Shown: positions 43,115-51,319 of the stretch, piece after piece
Layout of the letters: every line of letters starts with the position of its first letter
Position numbering within the stretch: the first letter of the stretch is position 1
NCBI GenBank assembly: GCA_034382075.1
Contig: JAXMOZ010000007.1
Location: 15,064 to 79,063, forward strand
Direction of reading: 5' to 3'
DNA length: 64,000 nucleotides
Source: JAEULH01 sp034382075
GTDB lineage: Bacteria > Pseudomonadota > Alphaproteobacteria > Rhodospirillales > Defluviicoccaceae
Notes under the pieces: generated by a model
Database searches by the model: none
What the model was told of the DNA's origin: nothing
What the model saw: the letters and a program-made list of their open reading frames with translations, nothing else
Translations under genes and position numbers: made by a program

Positions 43115-45336
43115 CCAGCTGCGGGCTCTGCTGCGTGGTAGCCGCCGTAGGCGTATCGCTCCGGCATGCGCCTGGGATCTTCCGCGACCACCAAGCCCGC
43201 AAGCGGCGCGCCGGCGTCCAGGAAGCGCTCGACCGCCGCGCAAACGCGATCGGTGCTTGCGCTCTTTTCCGACACCACCAGCACGACGCCGTCGGTCATG
43301 CGGGCGATGTGCAGCGGATCCACCACCCGAAGAACCGGCGAGGAGTCGACGATGACGATGTCGTACTCCGCACGGGCGTACCGCAGCAGCGTCTGAAAGT
43401 GGAGAAGGCCGACGTGCGACGGCGTCGTCCCTCGCTCTGGCCGGGCGCCCATGATGTGGGCGCCGCTGAGGGGGTCGGGCTGAATTGCGTCGTGGATGTC
43501 GCAGGTCCCGTTGAGAACGTCGTTGACGGTGAAGTCGGCAACCGCCCCGGCCCGGTGGAGCAGCGTCGGGTTGCGGAAGTCGGCGTCGATGCACAGCGCC
43601 CTCAGCCCGTCGCAGGCCGCCACCCGCGCCAACGCCAGCGTCAGCGTCGTCTTGCCTTCACCTGGAAGGGCCGAGCAGATCTGCACGGCGGTGCCGCTTG
43701 CGCCCGAAGATGGAAGGCGGAAGAGAATGCCGCGAACCGTTTCCGTGATCAGCGGGCCCAGGCCGCCGCTGCCGACGGCGTTGCTTGTCCCGGCCGCGCG
43801 AAACCCGGACTTGATCCAGGGAATGGCGCCCAGCACCGGCAGGCCAGTTACGGCGGTGACCTCCGCCGGCGACTGCAGCCGGCCCAGCCACCAGCGCCGC
43901 GCCAGGATCATCGCAATCGCGGCCAATCCGCCGAGGATCGCGCCGACCAGGGCGAGCAACATCCGGCCGGGGCTCGAGGGGCGCACCGGCGGCAGAGCTT
44001 GCGCGCCCACCCGGATCTGCGGCTGCAGCACCTCGAGGTTCGCTAAAGTCTGACGGTATCGTTCCTGGTAAACGTCGTATAGGCGTTGCTGGCTCGCCGC
44101 CTGGTCGCGAAGCTGCTGGAGTTCGGAGCGGCGGCTGGCAATGTCGGCAGCCTCCTTCCCAAGGCCGGATGCAAGCGTCTCCAGCTGGACCTGCCGGCTC
44201 TGCAACGCGGTCAGGCGCATCCGGAGACTGCCGCGGATGGACTCGACCTCGGCTGCGACCTCCCGCTGAAGCTGACGGAGCTGGGCTTGGACGGCCAGCG
44301 CCTCCGGGTGCTTCGGGCCCAGGTCGTTCACGGTGCGGCCCATTCGCTCCCGCAGCCGTTCTTCTGCCTCCGATTCCAGCAGCGCCCGCAGCCGTGGCGT
44401 CACCAGCTCCTGATTGAGCAGATTGGCGTTACCGGCGCCGACCACCACGTCGAGCTGCTCGAGGTCGGTCCGCACCCGGGTAAGGTCGTTTTCCACCTGC
44501 CGCTGCTCCTGGCTCAGCGAGAGCAGGCGCTGCGCGACCACCGAGCCGGCCGTGCCTGTCTCCACCAGGTCAGCGGAGTTCTCGATCTCCCGAATACGCG
44601 ACTGGGTTGCGGCGAGAGCGGCATGCAGCTCGTTGCCCTGCTGCTGCAGACGCTCGTTCGCCTCGGCGGTGAGCTTGCGCTGCTTGCCGGCCTCGTCCTC
44701 GATGTACTGTTGCATCAGGCCGTTGACGAACCGGGCGGCAGCTTCGGCGTCACGCCACGTGAAGCTGAGGTTGATGGCGTAGCTGCGCTCCTCGCTCTCG
44801 ACGTCCAGGCTGCGGCGGATATCGGCGATCATCTTGTCGAACGGGCTGAGCGCCGGGCCGCCGCCAAGGGATATTCCCCCGCCGCTGCCACGCGCCGGCT
44901 CGTTAAGCTCGCGGTTGAAGATCGGGTCCGCCTCGAGGTTGAGGACGCGGGCGGTCCTCTCGATCAACTCCCGCGAGCCTAGGACGAGGGCAGCGCTGCG
45001 CGCCCCCCAGGGTTCGACGGTGCCCTGGGAGCGGATCGTCTGGAAGTCGGGGATGTTGATTTCCTGGGTGTTGACCACCATCAGCGCCTCCGCGGTGTAC
45101 TTCCGCGGCAACACCGTGGCGATGGCGAAGGCGGCAATTCCCGCCGCCAGGGCACTGAGCAGGATCAGCCACTTCCGGTCCCAAAGCATATGCAGCAGCT
45201 GCCGCGGCTCGACACCCAGGGCGCCGGCCGTCGGCTGCGGGGGGCGGTGCAGGGATAACGCCTGCGGGCTCCTCGGCGTCGAGGGAAGATCCGGGAAGTC
45301 ACCGCGGTGCTCCAGTCCTCCCCTCAAGGTGAGCAC
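43111..45336 (-). CDS. Wzc-like polysaccharide co-polymerase / tyrosine kinase
   Basis: A 741-residue protein that sets polymer length and export state. It has a Wzz-type domain with helices near residues 54-72 and 500, a long coiled-coil region between, and a cytoplasmic BY-kinase part with Walker A SALPGEGKTTLTLAL (around residue 555), Walker A' CIDADFRNPTL and Walker B IVIVDSSPVLRV. The C-terminus has a short tyrosine cluster (YAYGGY) as the autophosphorylation tail. It starts at GTG 45336 and overlaps galE by 13 bases. No Wzb-type phosphatase or Wza outer-membrane exporter is in the window, so those parts must come from elsewhere. Confidence 0.93.
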   Translation of the reverse strand: MLTLRGGLEHRGDFPDLPSTPRSPQALSLHRPPQPTAGALGVEPRQLLHMLWDRKWLILLSALAAGIAAFAIATVLPRKYTAEALMVVNTQEINIPDFQTIRSQGTVEPWGARSAALVLGSRELIERTARVLNLEADPIFNRELNEPARGSGGGISLGGGPALSPFDKMIADIRRSLDVESEERSYAINLSFTWRDAEAAARFVNGLMQQYIEDEAGKQRKLTAEANERLQQQGNELHAALAATQSRIREIENSADLVETGTAGSVVAQRLLSLSQEQRQVENDLTRVRTDLEQLDVVVGAGNANLLNQELVTPRLRALLESEAEERLRERMGRTVNDLGPKHPEALAVQAQLRQLQREVAAEVESIRGSLRMRLTALQSRQVQLETLASGLGKEAADIASRRSELQQLRDQAASQQRLYDVYQERYRQTLANLEVLQPQIRVGAQALPPVRPSSPGRMLLALVGAILGGLAAIAMILARRWWLGRLQSPAEVTAVTGLPVLGAIPWIKSGFRAAGTSNAVGSGGLGPLITETVRGILFRLPSSGASGTAVQICSALPGEGKTTLTLALARVAACDGLRALCIDADFRNPTLLHRAGAVADFTVNDVLNGTCDIHDAIQPDPLSGAHIMGARPERGTTPSHVGLLHFQTLLRYARAEYDIVIVDSSPVLRVVDPLHIARMTDGVVLVVSEKSASTDRVCAAVERFLDAGAPLAGLVVAEDPRRMPERYAYGGYHAAEPAAG

Positions 45337-46367
45337 CTCGCCTCGGTCGCGGACTGAACGGCAGGCACGCTCGCGGCGCTGCGGCCGCGCTCATGGCCTG
45401 AGCGCCAGCGCCATGCCGTTTCGACGATGTCGTCCAGAGATACGGAAAGGCCGAAGTCAATGCCGAGCAGCCGCCGCGCGAAACTCGGATCGGCAACGAG
45501 CGTTGGCGGGTCGCCGGGACGGCGACCGACCACTTCACGCGGCACCGGCCGCCCGGTCACCCGTTCCACCGTCTCCACCACGGACTGTACCGAGTGGCCG
45601 ATGCCGGTGCCGAGGTTGGCAGTGAACGACTGGCCGCCGTCGAGAAGATGGCGCAAGGCGGCAACGTGCGCGTCTGCAAGATCGCTGACGTGGACGTAAT
45701 CACGCACCGCCGTACCATCCTTCGTTGGGTAATCCGCGCCCATGATCTTCAGGGCCGGCCTCCTGCCCAGAACCGCATCGAGCGCCAGCGGGATCAGGTG
45801 CGTCTCCCGGTCGCGCGTCTCGCCGATCTCGCCGACCGGATCGGCGCCCGCGGCGTTGAAGTAACGCAGCCGCGCCGCCTTCAGCCCATATGCTTCGCAG
45901 TAGTGCGCCGATGCCCACTCGGCAGCAAGCTTCGTCGCTCCATAGGGGTTGACGGGATCCTCCGGCGTGGTTTCACGGATCGGCATGACCTCGGGGACGC
46001 CGTAGACCGCGCAGGTGCTGGACAGAACGAAAGATCCCACCCCCGAGGAACGGCAGGCATCGAGGAGGTTGACGGTGCCGGTCACGTTCGTTTGCCAGTA
46101 AGGCGCCGGGTCTTCCACGGATTCGCCGACCAAAGCCAATGCGGCGAAATGCAAGACCGCGATCGGGCGATGGGCCGCGACCACCTCGCGAACCCGAACT
46201 GAATCGAGAATGTCGCCGATCTCTAGCGGGCCCCAGCGGACCGCGTCGGGCCGCCCCACCGACAGATTGTCGAGCGTCACCGGGATGAAGCCGGCGGCGG
46301 CCAGTGCTTTGCAGGCGTGGCTGCCGACGTACCCCGCGCCGCCGCTGACGATGACGCTCCGTCTCAT
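45324..46367 (-). CDS. galE: UDP-glucose 4-epimerase
   Basis: A 347-residue SDR epimerase that interconverts UDP-glucose and UDP-galactose (or GlcNAc forms), supplying galactose-type donors. VSGGAGYVGSHACKALA is the Rossmann motif; the catalytic SxnYxxxK is provided by a Ser in LSSTCAVYG and YGATKLAAE. HVSDLADAHVAALRHLL and NLGTGIGHSV are typical of GalE. It overlaps the decarboxylase gene by 4 bases upstream and the Wzc-like gene by 13 bases downstream, so its product is clearly for this polymer. The length is standard. Confidence 0.93.
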   Translation of the reverse strand: MRRSVIVSGGAGYVGSHACKALAAAGFIPVTLDNLSVGRPDAVRWGPLEIGDILDSVRVREVVAAHRPIAVLHFAALALVGESVEDPAPYWQTNVTGTVNLLDACRSSGVGSFVLSSTCAVYGVPEVMPIRETTPEDPVNPYGATKLAAEWASAHYCEAYGLKAARLRYFNAAGADPVGEIGETRDRETHLIPLALDAVLGRRPALKIMGADYPTKDGTAVRDYVHVSDLADAHVAALRHLLDGGQSFTANLGTGIGHSVQSVVETVERVTGRPVPREVVGRRPGDPPTLVADPSFARRLLGIDFGLSVSLDDIVETAWRWRSGHERGRSAASVPAVQSATEARCSP

Positions 46368-47338
46368 GCAGCGTCCTTGGCGCCCGTGAGCTGAAGCTCG
46401 GTCTTGAAGTGTGCGATCATCCGCTTCAGGCCCTGCTCAAGCGGGACGTTCGGCTGCCAACCGAGCACGGCCTGAGCGCGGCGAATGTCGGGGCGCCTCT
46501 TCACCGGGTCGTCGACCGGAAGCGGCTTGTGAACGATTTCGGACCCGGACCGGGTCATCCGCAGGATTATGTGGGCAAGCTCCCGGACGGTGAACTCCCC
46601 GGGGTTGCCGAGGTTGACGGGGCCGGTAACGTCGTCTTCGGTTCTCATCAGCCGGATCAGCCCCTCGACCAGATCGCTGACATGGCAGAAGGATCGGGTC
46701 TGCTCCCCGTCGCCGTAAAGTGTGATGGGCTGGCTGGTAAGCGCCTGAACCACAAAGTTGGAAACGACCCGCCCGTCGCCGGGATGCATGCGCTTCCCGT
46801 AGGTGTTGAAGATCCTGGCAACTTTGACCCGGACGCCGTGCTGCCGGTGGTAGTCGAAGCAGAGGGTTTCGGCGCACCGCTTCCCCTCGTCGTAGCAGGC
46901 GCGCTCGCCGTTCGGATTGACGTTGCCGAGATAGCCCTCGTCCTGGGGATGCACCAGAGGATCGCCGTACACCTCGCTTGTCGAGGCCTGGAGGAACTTG
47001 ATCCGGCGGCGCTTGGCGAGCCCGAGCATGTTCATGGCGCCGAGAACGTTCGTCTTCAGCGTCTGCACCGGATCGACCTGATACTGCACCGGCGACGCTG
47101 GGCAGGCCAGATTGTAGATCTCGTCAACTTCGACGTAGAGAGGGAACGTCACGTCGTGGCGCAGCACTTCGAACCCGGACCGGCGGAGCAGGTGCTCCAC
47201 GTTCCGTCTGCGCCCCGTCGAAAAATTGTCTACACAAAGAACGTCTTCACCGAGATCCAACAGCCGTTCACACAGATGGCTGCCGATGAAACCGGCGCCT
47301 CCGGTCACCAATACGCGTTTCCCGCTGTCACCGTGCAT
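46364..47338 (-). CDS. UDP-xylose synthase (UDP-glucuronate decarboxylase), SDR family
   Basis: A 324-residue SDR enzyme. VLVTGGAGFIGSHLCERLL binds NAD. IYNLACPASPVQYQVDP is the signature that separates UDP-xylose synthases from epimerases and from GalE. The catalytic motif is YDEGKRCAE, with the acidic residue in the pair as in UXS. It converts UDP-glucuronate to UDP-xylose, so the locus may build a xylose-bearing polymer. A UDP-glucose dehydrogenase for the precursor is not in the window. It is the second gene of the operon, with 194 bases to the initiating transferase gene upstream. Confidence 0.9.
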   Translation of the reverse strand: MHGDSGKRVLVTGGAGFIGSHLCERLLDLGEDVLCVDNFSTGRRRNVEHLLRRSGFEVLRHDVTFPLYVEVDEIYNLACPASPVQYQVDPVQTLKTNVLGAMNMLGLAKRRRIKFLQASTSEVYGDPLVHPQDEGYLGNVNPNGERACYDEGKRCAETLCFDYHRQHGVRVKVARIFNTYGKRMHPGDGRVVSNFVVQALTSQPITLYGDGEQTRSFCHVSDLVEGLIRLMRTEDDVTGPVNLGNPGEFTVRELAHIILRMTRSGSEIVHKPLPVDDPVKRRPDIRRAQAVLGWQPNVPLEQGLKRMIAHFKTELQLTGAKDAA

Positions 47339-47532
47339 TGCAAAATCTCCAGCTTGGCCGAGCCCAAGGTGTCGTAGACGTGCACCGGCGTCTTCGCTGC
47401 CCGACGCCTGCCCACCACCCGACCGGTGCAGTCCGCTGCCCGAGCACCGACAGCCGCATTCCTTCCATCAACGGACAAAGCCCCCACGGCTGTCCGCCGC
47501 GCGCGAGTACCGGACTAATAAGCGCCGTTCCG

Positions 47533-48162
47533 TCACGAGGCGTACGACCGTAAAGGGACCACCACCGCCGTTTTTGCCAATATCGCGAAGTCCAACGACA
47601 ACGACCAGTGGCGGATATACCACGTGTTCATCACCGCCCGCTCCGCGTAGTCCAAATTGTCCCGGCCGCTCACCTGCCACAGGCCAGTCAGACCCGGGCG
47701 AACCTGGTAATACAAAAGCAGATCCGCCTCAGCCTGGCGTTCTAATTCGTCGGTCAGCATGGGCCGCGGCCCGACCAGGCTCATGTCACCCCGCAGCACG
47801 TTCCAGAGTTGCGGCACCTCATCCAGGCTGGTCCTGCGCAGCAACCTGCCGATCGGCGTAATCCGCGGATCTTCTCTCAACTTGAACCTGCTATACCACT
47901 CCTGGCGCACCATTGGATCACTATCGATCAGGTCGCGCAGCAGAGCCTCGGCATCTGGAACCATCGTGCGCAACTTGAGGGCATCGAAAAGTGCGCCGGA
48001 ACGACCAACTCTCTGTGACCGGTGAAAGATCGAGCCGCCGTCGCTGCGGATCACCAGCGCCACGACGGCAAGCACAGGAACCAAGAGAAGCAGAACAGTC
48101 AAAGCGACGAATACGTCAAAAAGGCGTTTTATGAGCAGCTGGAAACGCTTGGAGTGCAGCAT
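47533..48162 (-). CDS. Undecaprenyl-phosphate sugar-1-phosphate transferase (ExoY/WcaJ type)
   Basis: About 209 residues from ATG 48162 (a GTG at 48189 would add nine). These small initiating transferases move galactose- or glucose-1-phosphate to undecaprenyl phosphate. Features: one N-terminal membrane hairpin (FDVFVALTVLLLLVPVLAVV), FDALKLRTMVPDAEALL, RLLRRTSLDEVPQLWNVL and SLVGPRPMLTDELE, then PGLTGLWQVSGRDNLDY. It heads the leftward operon; 194 bases lie before the decarboxylase gene. The sugar is not resolved by sequence. Upstream of it lies the AT-rich gap that probably contains the operon promoter. Confidence 0.92.
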   Translation of the reverse strand: MLHSKRFQLLIKRLFDVFVALTVLLLLVPVLAVVALVIRSDGGSIFHRSQRVGRSGALFDALKLRTMVPDAEALLRDLIDSDPMVRQEWYSRFKLREDPRITPIGRLLRRTSLDEVPQLWNVLRGDMSLVGPRPMLTDELERQAEADLLLYYQVRPGLTGLWQVSGRDNLDYAERAVMNTWYIRHWSLSLDFAILAKTAVVVPLRSYAS

Positions 48163-48481
48163 CCAGTCATCCCGAGCCTTTGCGCCCACCGCCTGTTCGG
48201 CCGCGCGTCACATCTATGTCATGGTTATCCCTTAGACGTATCCGACCTATAGCCTTGGGTAGCGGGCGTCAAGGGGGAATGAATGGCAAGCGCAAATTGC
48301 CCTGGAGGCGCGTCGCCGGAATCCCCCTGAACGGGCACAAGACCGTATAGAAGCCCGGGCCAGTGAAACATCTGGCGTTATCCTTAATAATGATTCTCTA
48401 TCGATTCTAAATTACGCCAGTACATGTTGAAGGTATATCGTAGATAGGCGTTTTTGGCGATCATTTGGAGGAAGCCACATC

Positions 48482-48826
48482 ATGATTGTGCGAATGCTGT
48501 TCACGCGGCACCGGATCCTCGGATCAGAAGGCGTTGAGAGGGTCGGTCATGACTTTCCTTGTCCGCGGATCCATGTGCCTTTAAGCATATTTGGCGCGTT
48601 TCGCGTGTATCATGGGTCTTGGGGAGCTAACTTTTTAGATGATAGCGCTGCGACAGCAATCGCGAGGGTAGCGAGTCTTTTTCTAGTGATTGGGTTGTAC
48701 TGGAAACATCGATATTTGGGTGCAGAAGCAGCTATGTTGGAAACATCTGTGACCTCATACGGGTTGTTACCGGCCTTAAACACGATGGTAGGCAAGCGCG
48801 CCGGTTGGGGTCATGAACATCTGTAA
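48482..48826 (+). CDS. Possible hypothetical protein, low-GC, with strong ribosome binding site
   Basis: A 114-codon frame with GGAGGAAG at 48467-48474, seven bases before ATG 48482, which is among the best translation starts in the window. The protein (MIVRMLFTRHRILGSEGVER at the start) has a hydrophobic stretch IARVASLFLVIGLYW that could be a membrane segment. No family was recognised. Codon use and G+C are unlike the neighbours, consistent with recent acquisition or with noncoding sequence. It is isolated and on the opposite strand to the EPS operon. I treat it as doubtful. Confidence 0.35.
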   Translation: MIVRMLFTRHRILGSEGVERVGHDFPCPRIHVPLSIFGAFRVYHGSWGANFLDDSAATAIARVASLFLVIGLYWKHRYLGAEAAMLETSVTSYGLLPALNTMVGKRAGWGHEHL

Positions 48827-48853
48827 GGATCACACAACGGTTGCGTTACGCCG

Positions 48854-48871
48854 CCAGAAGATATCTTCTGG
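48854..48871. repeat. 18-bp perfect palindrome CCAGAAGATATCTTCTGG
   Basis: Each half is exactly complementary to the other with no spacer, in a low-GC stretch without confident genes. It could be a protein binding site or a small hairpin. It lies about 400 bases upstream of tRNA-Met and 28 bases after the possible 48482 gene. Confidence 0.6.
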
Positions 48872-49261
48872 ATGATTGCGAGTATCGCGCGGAGGGAGAA
48901 TAGCCTCTGATCCCGCTCGATGATGGGATTCTTGCGCCTGTTCATGACTGCGCGGCATCCTGAGGCTTTGTTGTCACGGCGGGCTATAGATTTGACTTAG
49001 GGCGGCGGCTCGGCACGACGCCATCCAACGTCCTGTCGGTGGTCTGCACCGCGACGGGGGCTGAGGCGGCACGGGCGCTTTCAGGGGTGCGCGCCCGCCG
49101 CCGTCGCGGACGCATCGGCGCGAGGCTGGCGCCCCAGCGTGATCTTCAGGGGTGGCAGCCGCGCGATGCGACGCGATGGCGGCACGGCGGCGGTGAACGG
49201 TGCAACCTGGGAGATGACGGGCCGCCCGGCCTTGGCCCAGGGAAGGCCCAATAGGCTTGAG

Positions 49262-49338
49262 TGGTAGCGGAGGAGGGACTCGAACCCCCGACACGCGGAT
49301 TATGATTCCGCTGCTCTAACCAGCTGAGCTACTCCGCC
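49262..49338 (-). tRNA. tRNA-Met (CAU), elongator type
   Basis: A 77-base tRNA on the minus strand. Acceptor: GGCGGAG (49332-49338) pairs with CTCCGCT, with discriminator A and an encoded CCA at 49262-49264. The D arm is AGCTCAGCTGGTTAGAGC. The anticodon stem GCGGA/TCCGC encloses a loop ATCATAA with anticodon CAT, and GGGGGTTCGAGTCCC is the T arm. The unpaired C1-type initiator feature is absent, so it is elongator Met. An Ile (CAU) tRNA with lysidine cannot be fully excluded by eye. Confidence 0.92.
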
Positions 49339-49767
49339 CCAAGGCCGCCCAACGGGCGCACGCAGGCGCGCGGCGAGGACCGCAAGCGTGGGGCACTATC
49401 GCCCTTGCGCCGCCGAAGTCAAGATCGCGACGGATGGCGAAGGGGGCGGTTGAGGGCGTCACCCACCATTGCCGCGACGTTCCGCGGCCGGATCGACACG
49501 GGCCTCAGCCGCAAGGGGCGGCCGCCCCGGCTGCCAAAGCCCGGAGACGTGGCGTGTGGAACCCGCCCAAGCAAAGCGACCAGCAAAGGGAGGAGCAAAG
49601 GGACGACCGAAGCGGAGCGGCCCGCCGATATCTTTCGCTCCGCGGCCGCCGCCATGCCGGGCGCACTGACGCCGGCGAAGCTGGATCGGCAAAAGCTGGA
49701 CCCGGGGGGAACGCCGGCCGGCGCCGCTTCTTCTTGCCCTTCGCTGGGCCTTGTCGTCGGCGGCCGG
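49339..49767. other. Intergenic region with no recognised gene
   Basis: A 429-base stretch between tRNA-Met and the lipoprotein gene. Several long frames exist on both strands but all are Arg/Pro/Ala-rich with no family pattern and no ribosome binding site, so I call none. No repeat, RNA or promoter was recognised. Confidence 0.6.
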
Positions 49768-50187
49768 TCAGCGCCCGTCCCCGGGTCCCTCCCCTCCCAG
49801 ACGTGGGGCGTCGGCCGATGCCGCCAGAGGAACCGGCATCGACGGTTGCGCCCTCTCTCCCATGGCCTCGGCTTCGGACCGCCCGCCGCTGCCCGAAGCC
49901 GCAGCGGTTTCCGCCGGCGGCGGCGGATCCAGCCGGATCTCCGCCGGCCGTGGCGCCTTGGCCCGGCTCGGCGATGGCCCGTAGTAGTTCACCAGGCGCC
50001 GGTTCGCGGTTGGATCGGCGGCCCGGTAGCAGTCGGGATCGGCGACGGTTCGGTAGCAATAGACCGGCTCGGCGGCGTAGACGGCCCGCTCGTAGGCCGT
50101 TTCATAGCCGCCGCAGCCGGTGAGCCCGATCATGAGCAGGACGCCGCCGCACCAGTTGGCCGTCGCGCTGTCTGCCTGCATGCTCAT
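49768..50187 (-). CDS. Small hypothetical lipoprotein
   Basis: A 139-residue protein with a lipoprotein signal: VLLMIGLTGCGG gives the lipobox LTGC after a short hydrophobic stretch, so Cys should be lipidated. The mature N-terminal part (YETAYERAVYAAEPVYCYRT, ADPDCYRAADPTANRRLVNY) reads as a small folded domain with two cysteines. After about residue 75 the chain is Pro/Ala/Gly-rich and low in complexity. ATG 50187 or 50181 may start it. A matching extended -10 promoter lies upstream. Similar small lipoproteins occur in related alphaproteobacteria, but no function is known to me. Confidence 0.7.
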   Translation of the reverse strand: MSMQADSATANWCGGVLLMIGLTGCGGYETAYERAVYAAEPVYCYRTVADPDCYRAADPTANRRLVNYYGPSPSRAKAPRPAEIRLDPPPPAETAAASGSGGRSEAEAMGERAQPSMPVPLAASADAPRLGGEGPGDGR

Positions 50188-50234
50188 GGCTTCGCTGCCG
50201 CCTCGCCCGCCGGGGATGATCCCGTATTACGCGC

Positions 50235-50243
50235 ATTATAGCA
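50235..50243 (-). promoter_or_regulatory. Extended -10 promoter element TGCTATAAT for the lipoprotein gene
   Basis: On the minus strand the sequence is TGCTATAAT, a consensus -10 with the TGn extension; no good -35 lies 16-18 bases upstream, which is expected for extended -10 promoters. Transcription would begin near 50228 and give a leader of about 40 bases before the ATG at 50187. Confidence 0.5.
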
Positions 50244-50467
50244 CAAGATTCGTTCCGTGGTCGCGAAAAGTACAACCTGAACGGGTTCCAGACCGAGGGG
50301 TCTTCAAGCCGCCACGGCCCCCGCCGGTGATCGCTCCCGAGCCAACCCCAGGCCGACCCCATGGCCGCCTTGACTTGCGCCGTAGCGGCAACCCAGACTG
50401 CCGGCCAAACGACACGGGCGATGCCGGCGTTCAAGCCGGCGCCCCGAGGCGCGGGGCGGGAGGACGA

Positions 50468-51244
50468 ATGGCCGAGGCGGGCGAACCGGCGCTCGAGGTG
50501 CTGGACCTGCACAAGCGCTTCGGCTCGCTCGAGGTGCTGAAGGGCATTTCGCTGGCGGCGCGCGACGGCGACGTGATCTCCATCATCGGCGCCAGCGGCT
50601 CGGGCAAGAGCACGTTCCTGCGCTGCCTCAACCTTCTGGAAGCACCCGACGCGGGCGAGATCCGGCTGGCCGGCGAGACCATCGTGCTCAAGCGCAGGCG
50701 CGGCGTCGGTCTCATCGCCGCGGACGCGAAGCAGGTGACCCGGATGCGGGCGAAGATGGGCTTCGTCTTCCAGAGCTTCAACCTTTGGTCGCATCTCACC
50801 ATCCTCGGCAACGTCATCGAGGCGCCGATCCACGTCGGCGGGTTGCCGCGCGCCGAGGCCATCGCCAGGGCGGAGGCACTGCTGGCCAAGGTCGGCATCG
50901 CCGACAAGCGCCACGCCTACCCGGCGCAGCTTTCCGGCGGCCAGCAGCAACGCGCCGCCATCGCCCGGGCGTTGGCGATGGAGCCGAAGGTGATGCTGTT
51001 CGACGAGCCGACCTCGGCGCTGGATCCCGAACTCGTCGGCGAGGTGCTGCAGGTGATGCGCGCCCTGGCCGAGGAAGGGCGGACGATGCTGGTGGTGACC
51101 CACGAGATGCGCTTCGCCCGCGACGCCTCGACCCAGGTGGTGTTCCTCCACGAGGGGCTGATCCACGAGCAGGGGCCGCCGTCGCGGGTGTTCCAGGAGC
51201 CCCGGTCGGAGCGCTGCCGGCAGTTCCTGGCAAGCCACCTCTAG
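50468..51244 (+). CDS. Polar amino acid ABC transporter ATP-binding protein
   Basis: A 258-residue ATPase of the HisP/GlnQ group. Walker A GASGSGKST (41-49), LSGGQQQR signature, Walker B VMLFDEPTSALDP and the switch His in VVTHEMRFARD are complete. The family insertion after the first strands (RRRGVGLIAADAKQVTRMRA) resembles the HisP class. ATG 50468 follows GGGAGGACGA; a longer frame above it is noncoding. It opens an operon with a binding protein and two permeases, so it powers uptake of a polar amino acid, most like Lys/Arg/ornithine/His systems. Confidence 0.94.
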   Translation: MAEAGEPALEVLDLHKRFGSLEVLKGISLAARDGDVISIIGASGSGKSTFLRCLNLLEAPDAGEIRLAGETIVLKRRRGVGLIAADAKQVTRMRAKMGFVFQSFNLWSHLTILGNVIEAPIHVGGLPRAEAIARAEALLAKVGIADKRHAYPAQLSGGQQQRAAIARALAMEPKVMLFDEPTSALDPELVGEVLQVMRALAEEGRTMLVVTHEMRFARDASTQVVFLHEGLIHEQGPPSRVFQEPRSERCRQFLASHL

Positions 51245-51319
51245 AGCCGGCGGCGCCAGACCCCCGGGGACGCAGACGGACGCAGAGCGACGCAGACGGG
51301 ACCAACACGGAGGGCCGAA

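Larger units (their letters stand above)
48190..49261. other. Long intergenic region, partly AT-rich, next to tRNA-Met
   Basis: About 1.07 kb between the EPS operon and tRNA-Met. Composition falls well below the surroundings: 48361-48420 has 22 G+C of 60 by my count (37%), and 48600-48780 is also low. It contains a possible small gene with a strong ribosome binding site (48482-48826), an 18-bp perfect palindrome (48854-48871), and AT-rich DNA in the leader of the EPS operon, the likely promoter zone (CATTATTAAGGATAACG on the minus strand). A 44-codon minus frame at 48811-48945 is probably chance. Nothing else was recognised; no transposase or attachment-site duplicate of the tRNA was found. 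Confidence 0.6.

Noticed and set aside
48811..48945. 44-codon minus frame (MNRRKNPIIERDQRLFSL...) in the AT-rich gap
   Set aside because: Short, weak start context, overlaps the palindrome, no family; could be revisited with transcript data.
49262..49338. tRNA-Ile (CAU) instead of tRNA-Met
   Set aside because: The acceptor and anticodon arms resemble alphaproteobacterial elongator tRNA-Met; kept as a minor alternative since CAU is shared.
49405..50241. Plus-strand frames of 229-278 codons in the tRNA-Met/lipoprotein gap
   Set aside because: Arg/Pro-rich with no ribosome binding site or family pattern; the minus strand carries the lipoprotein.
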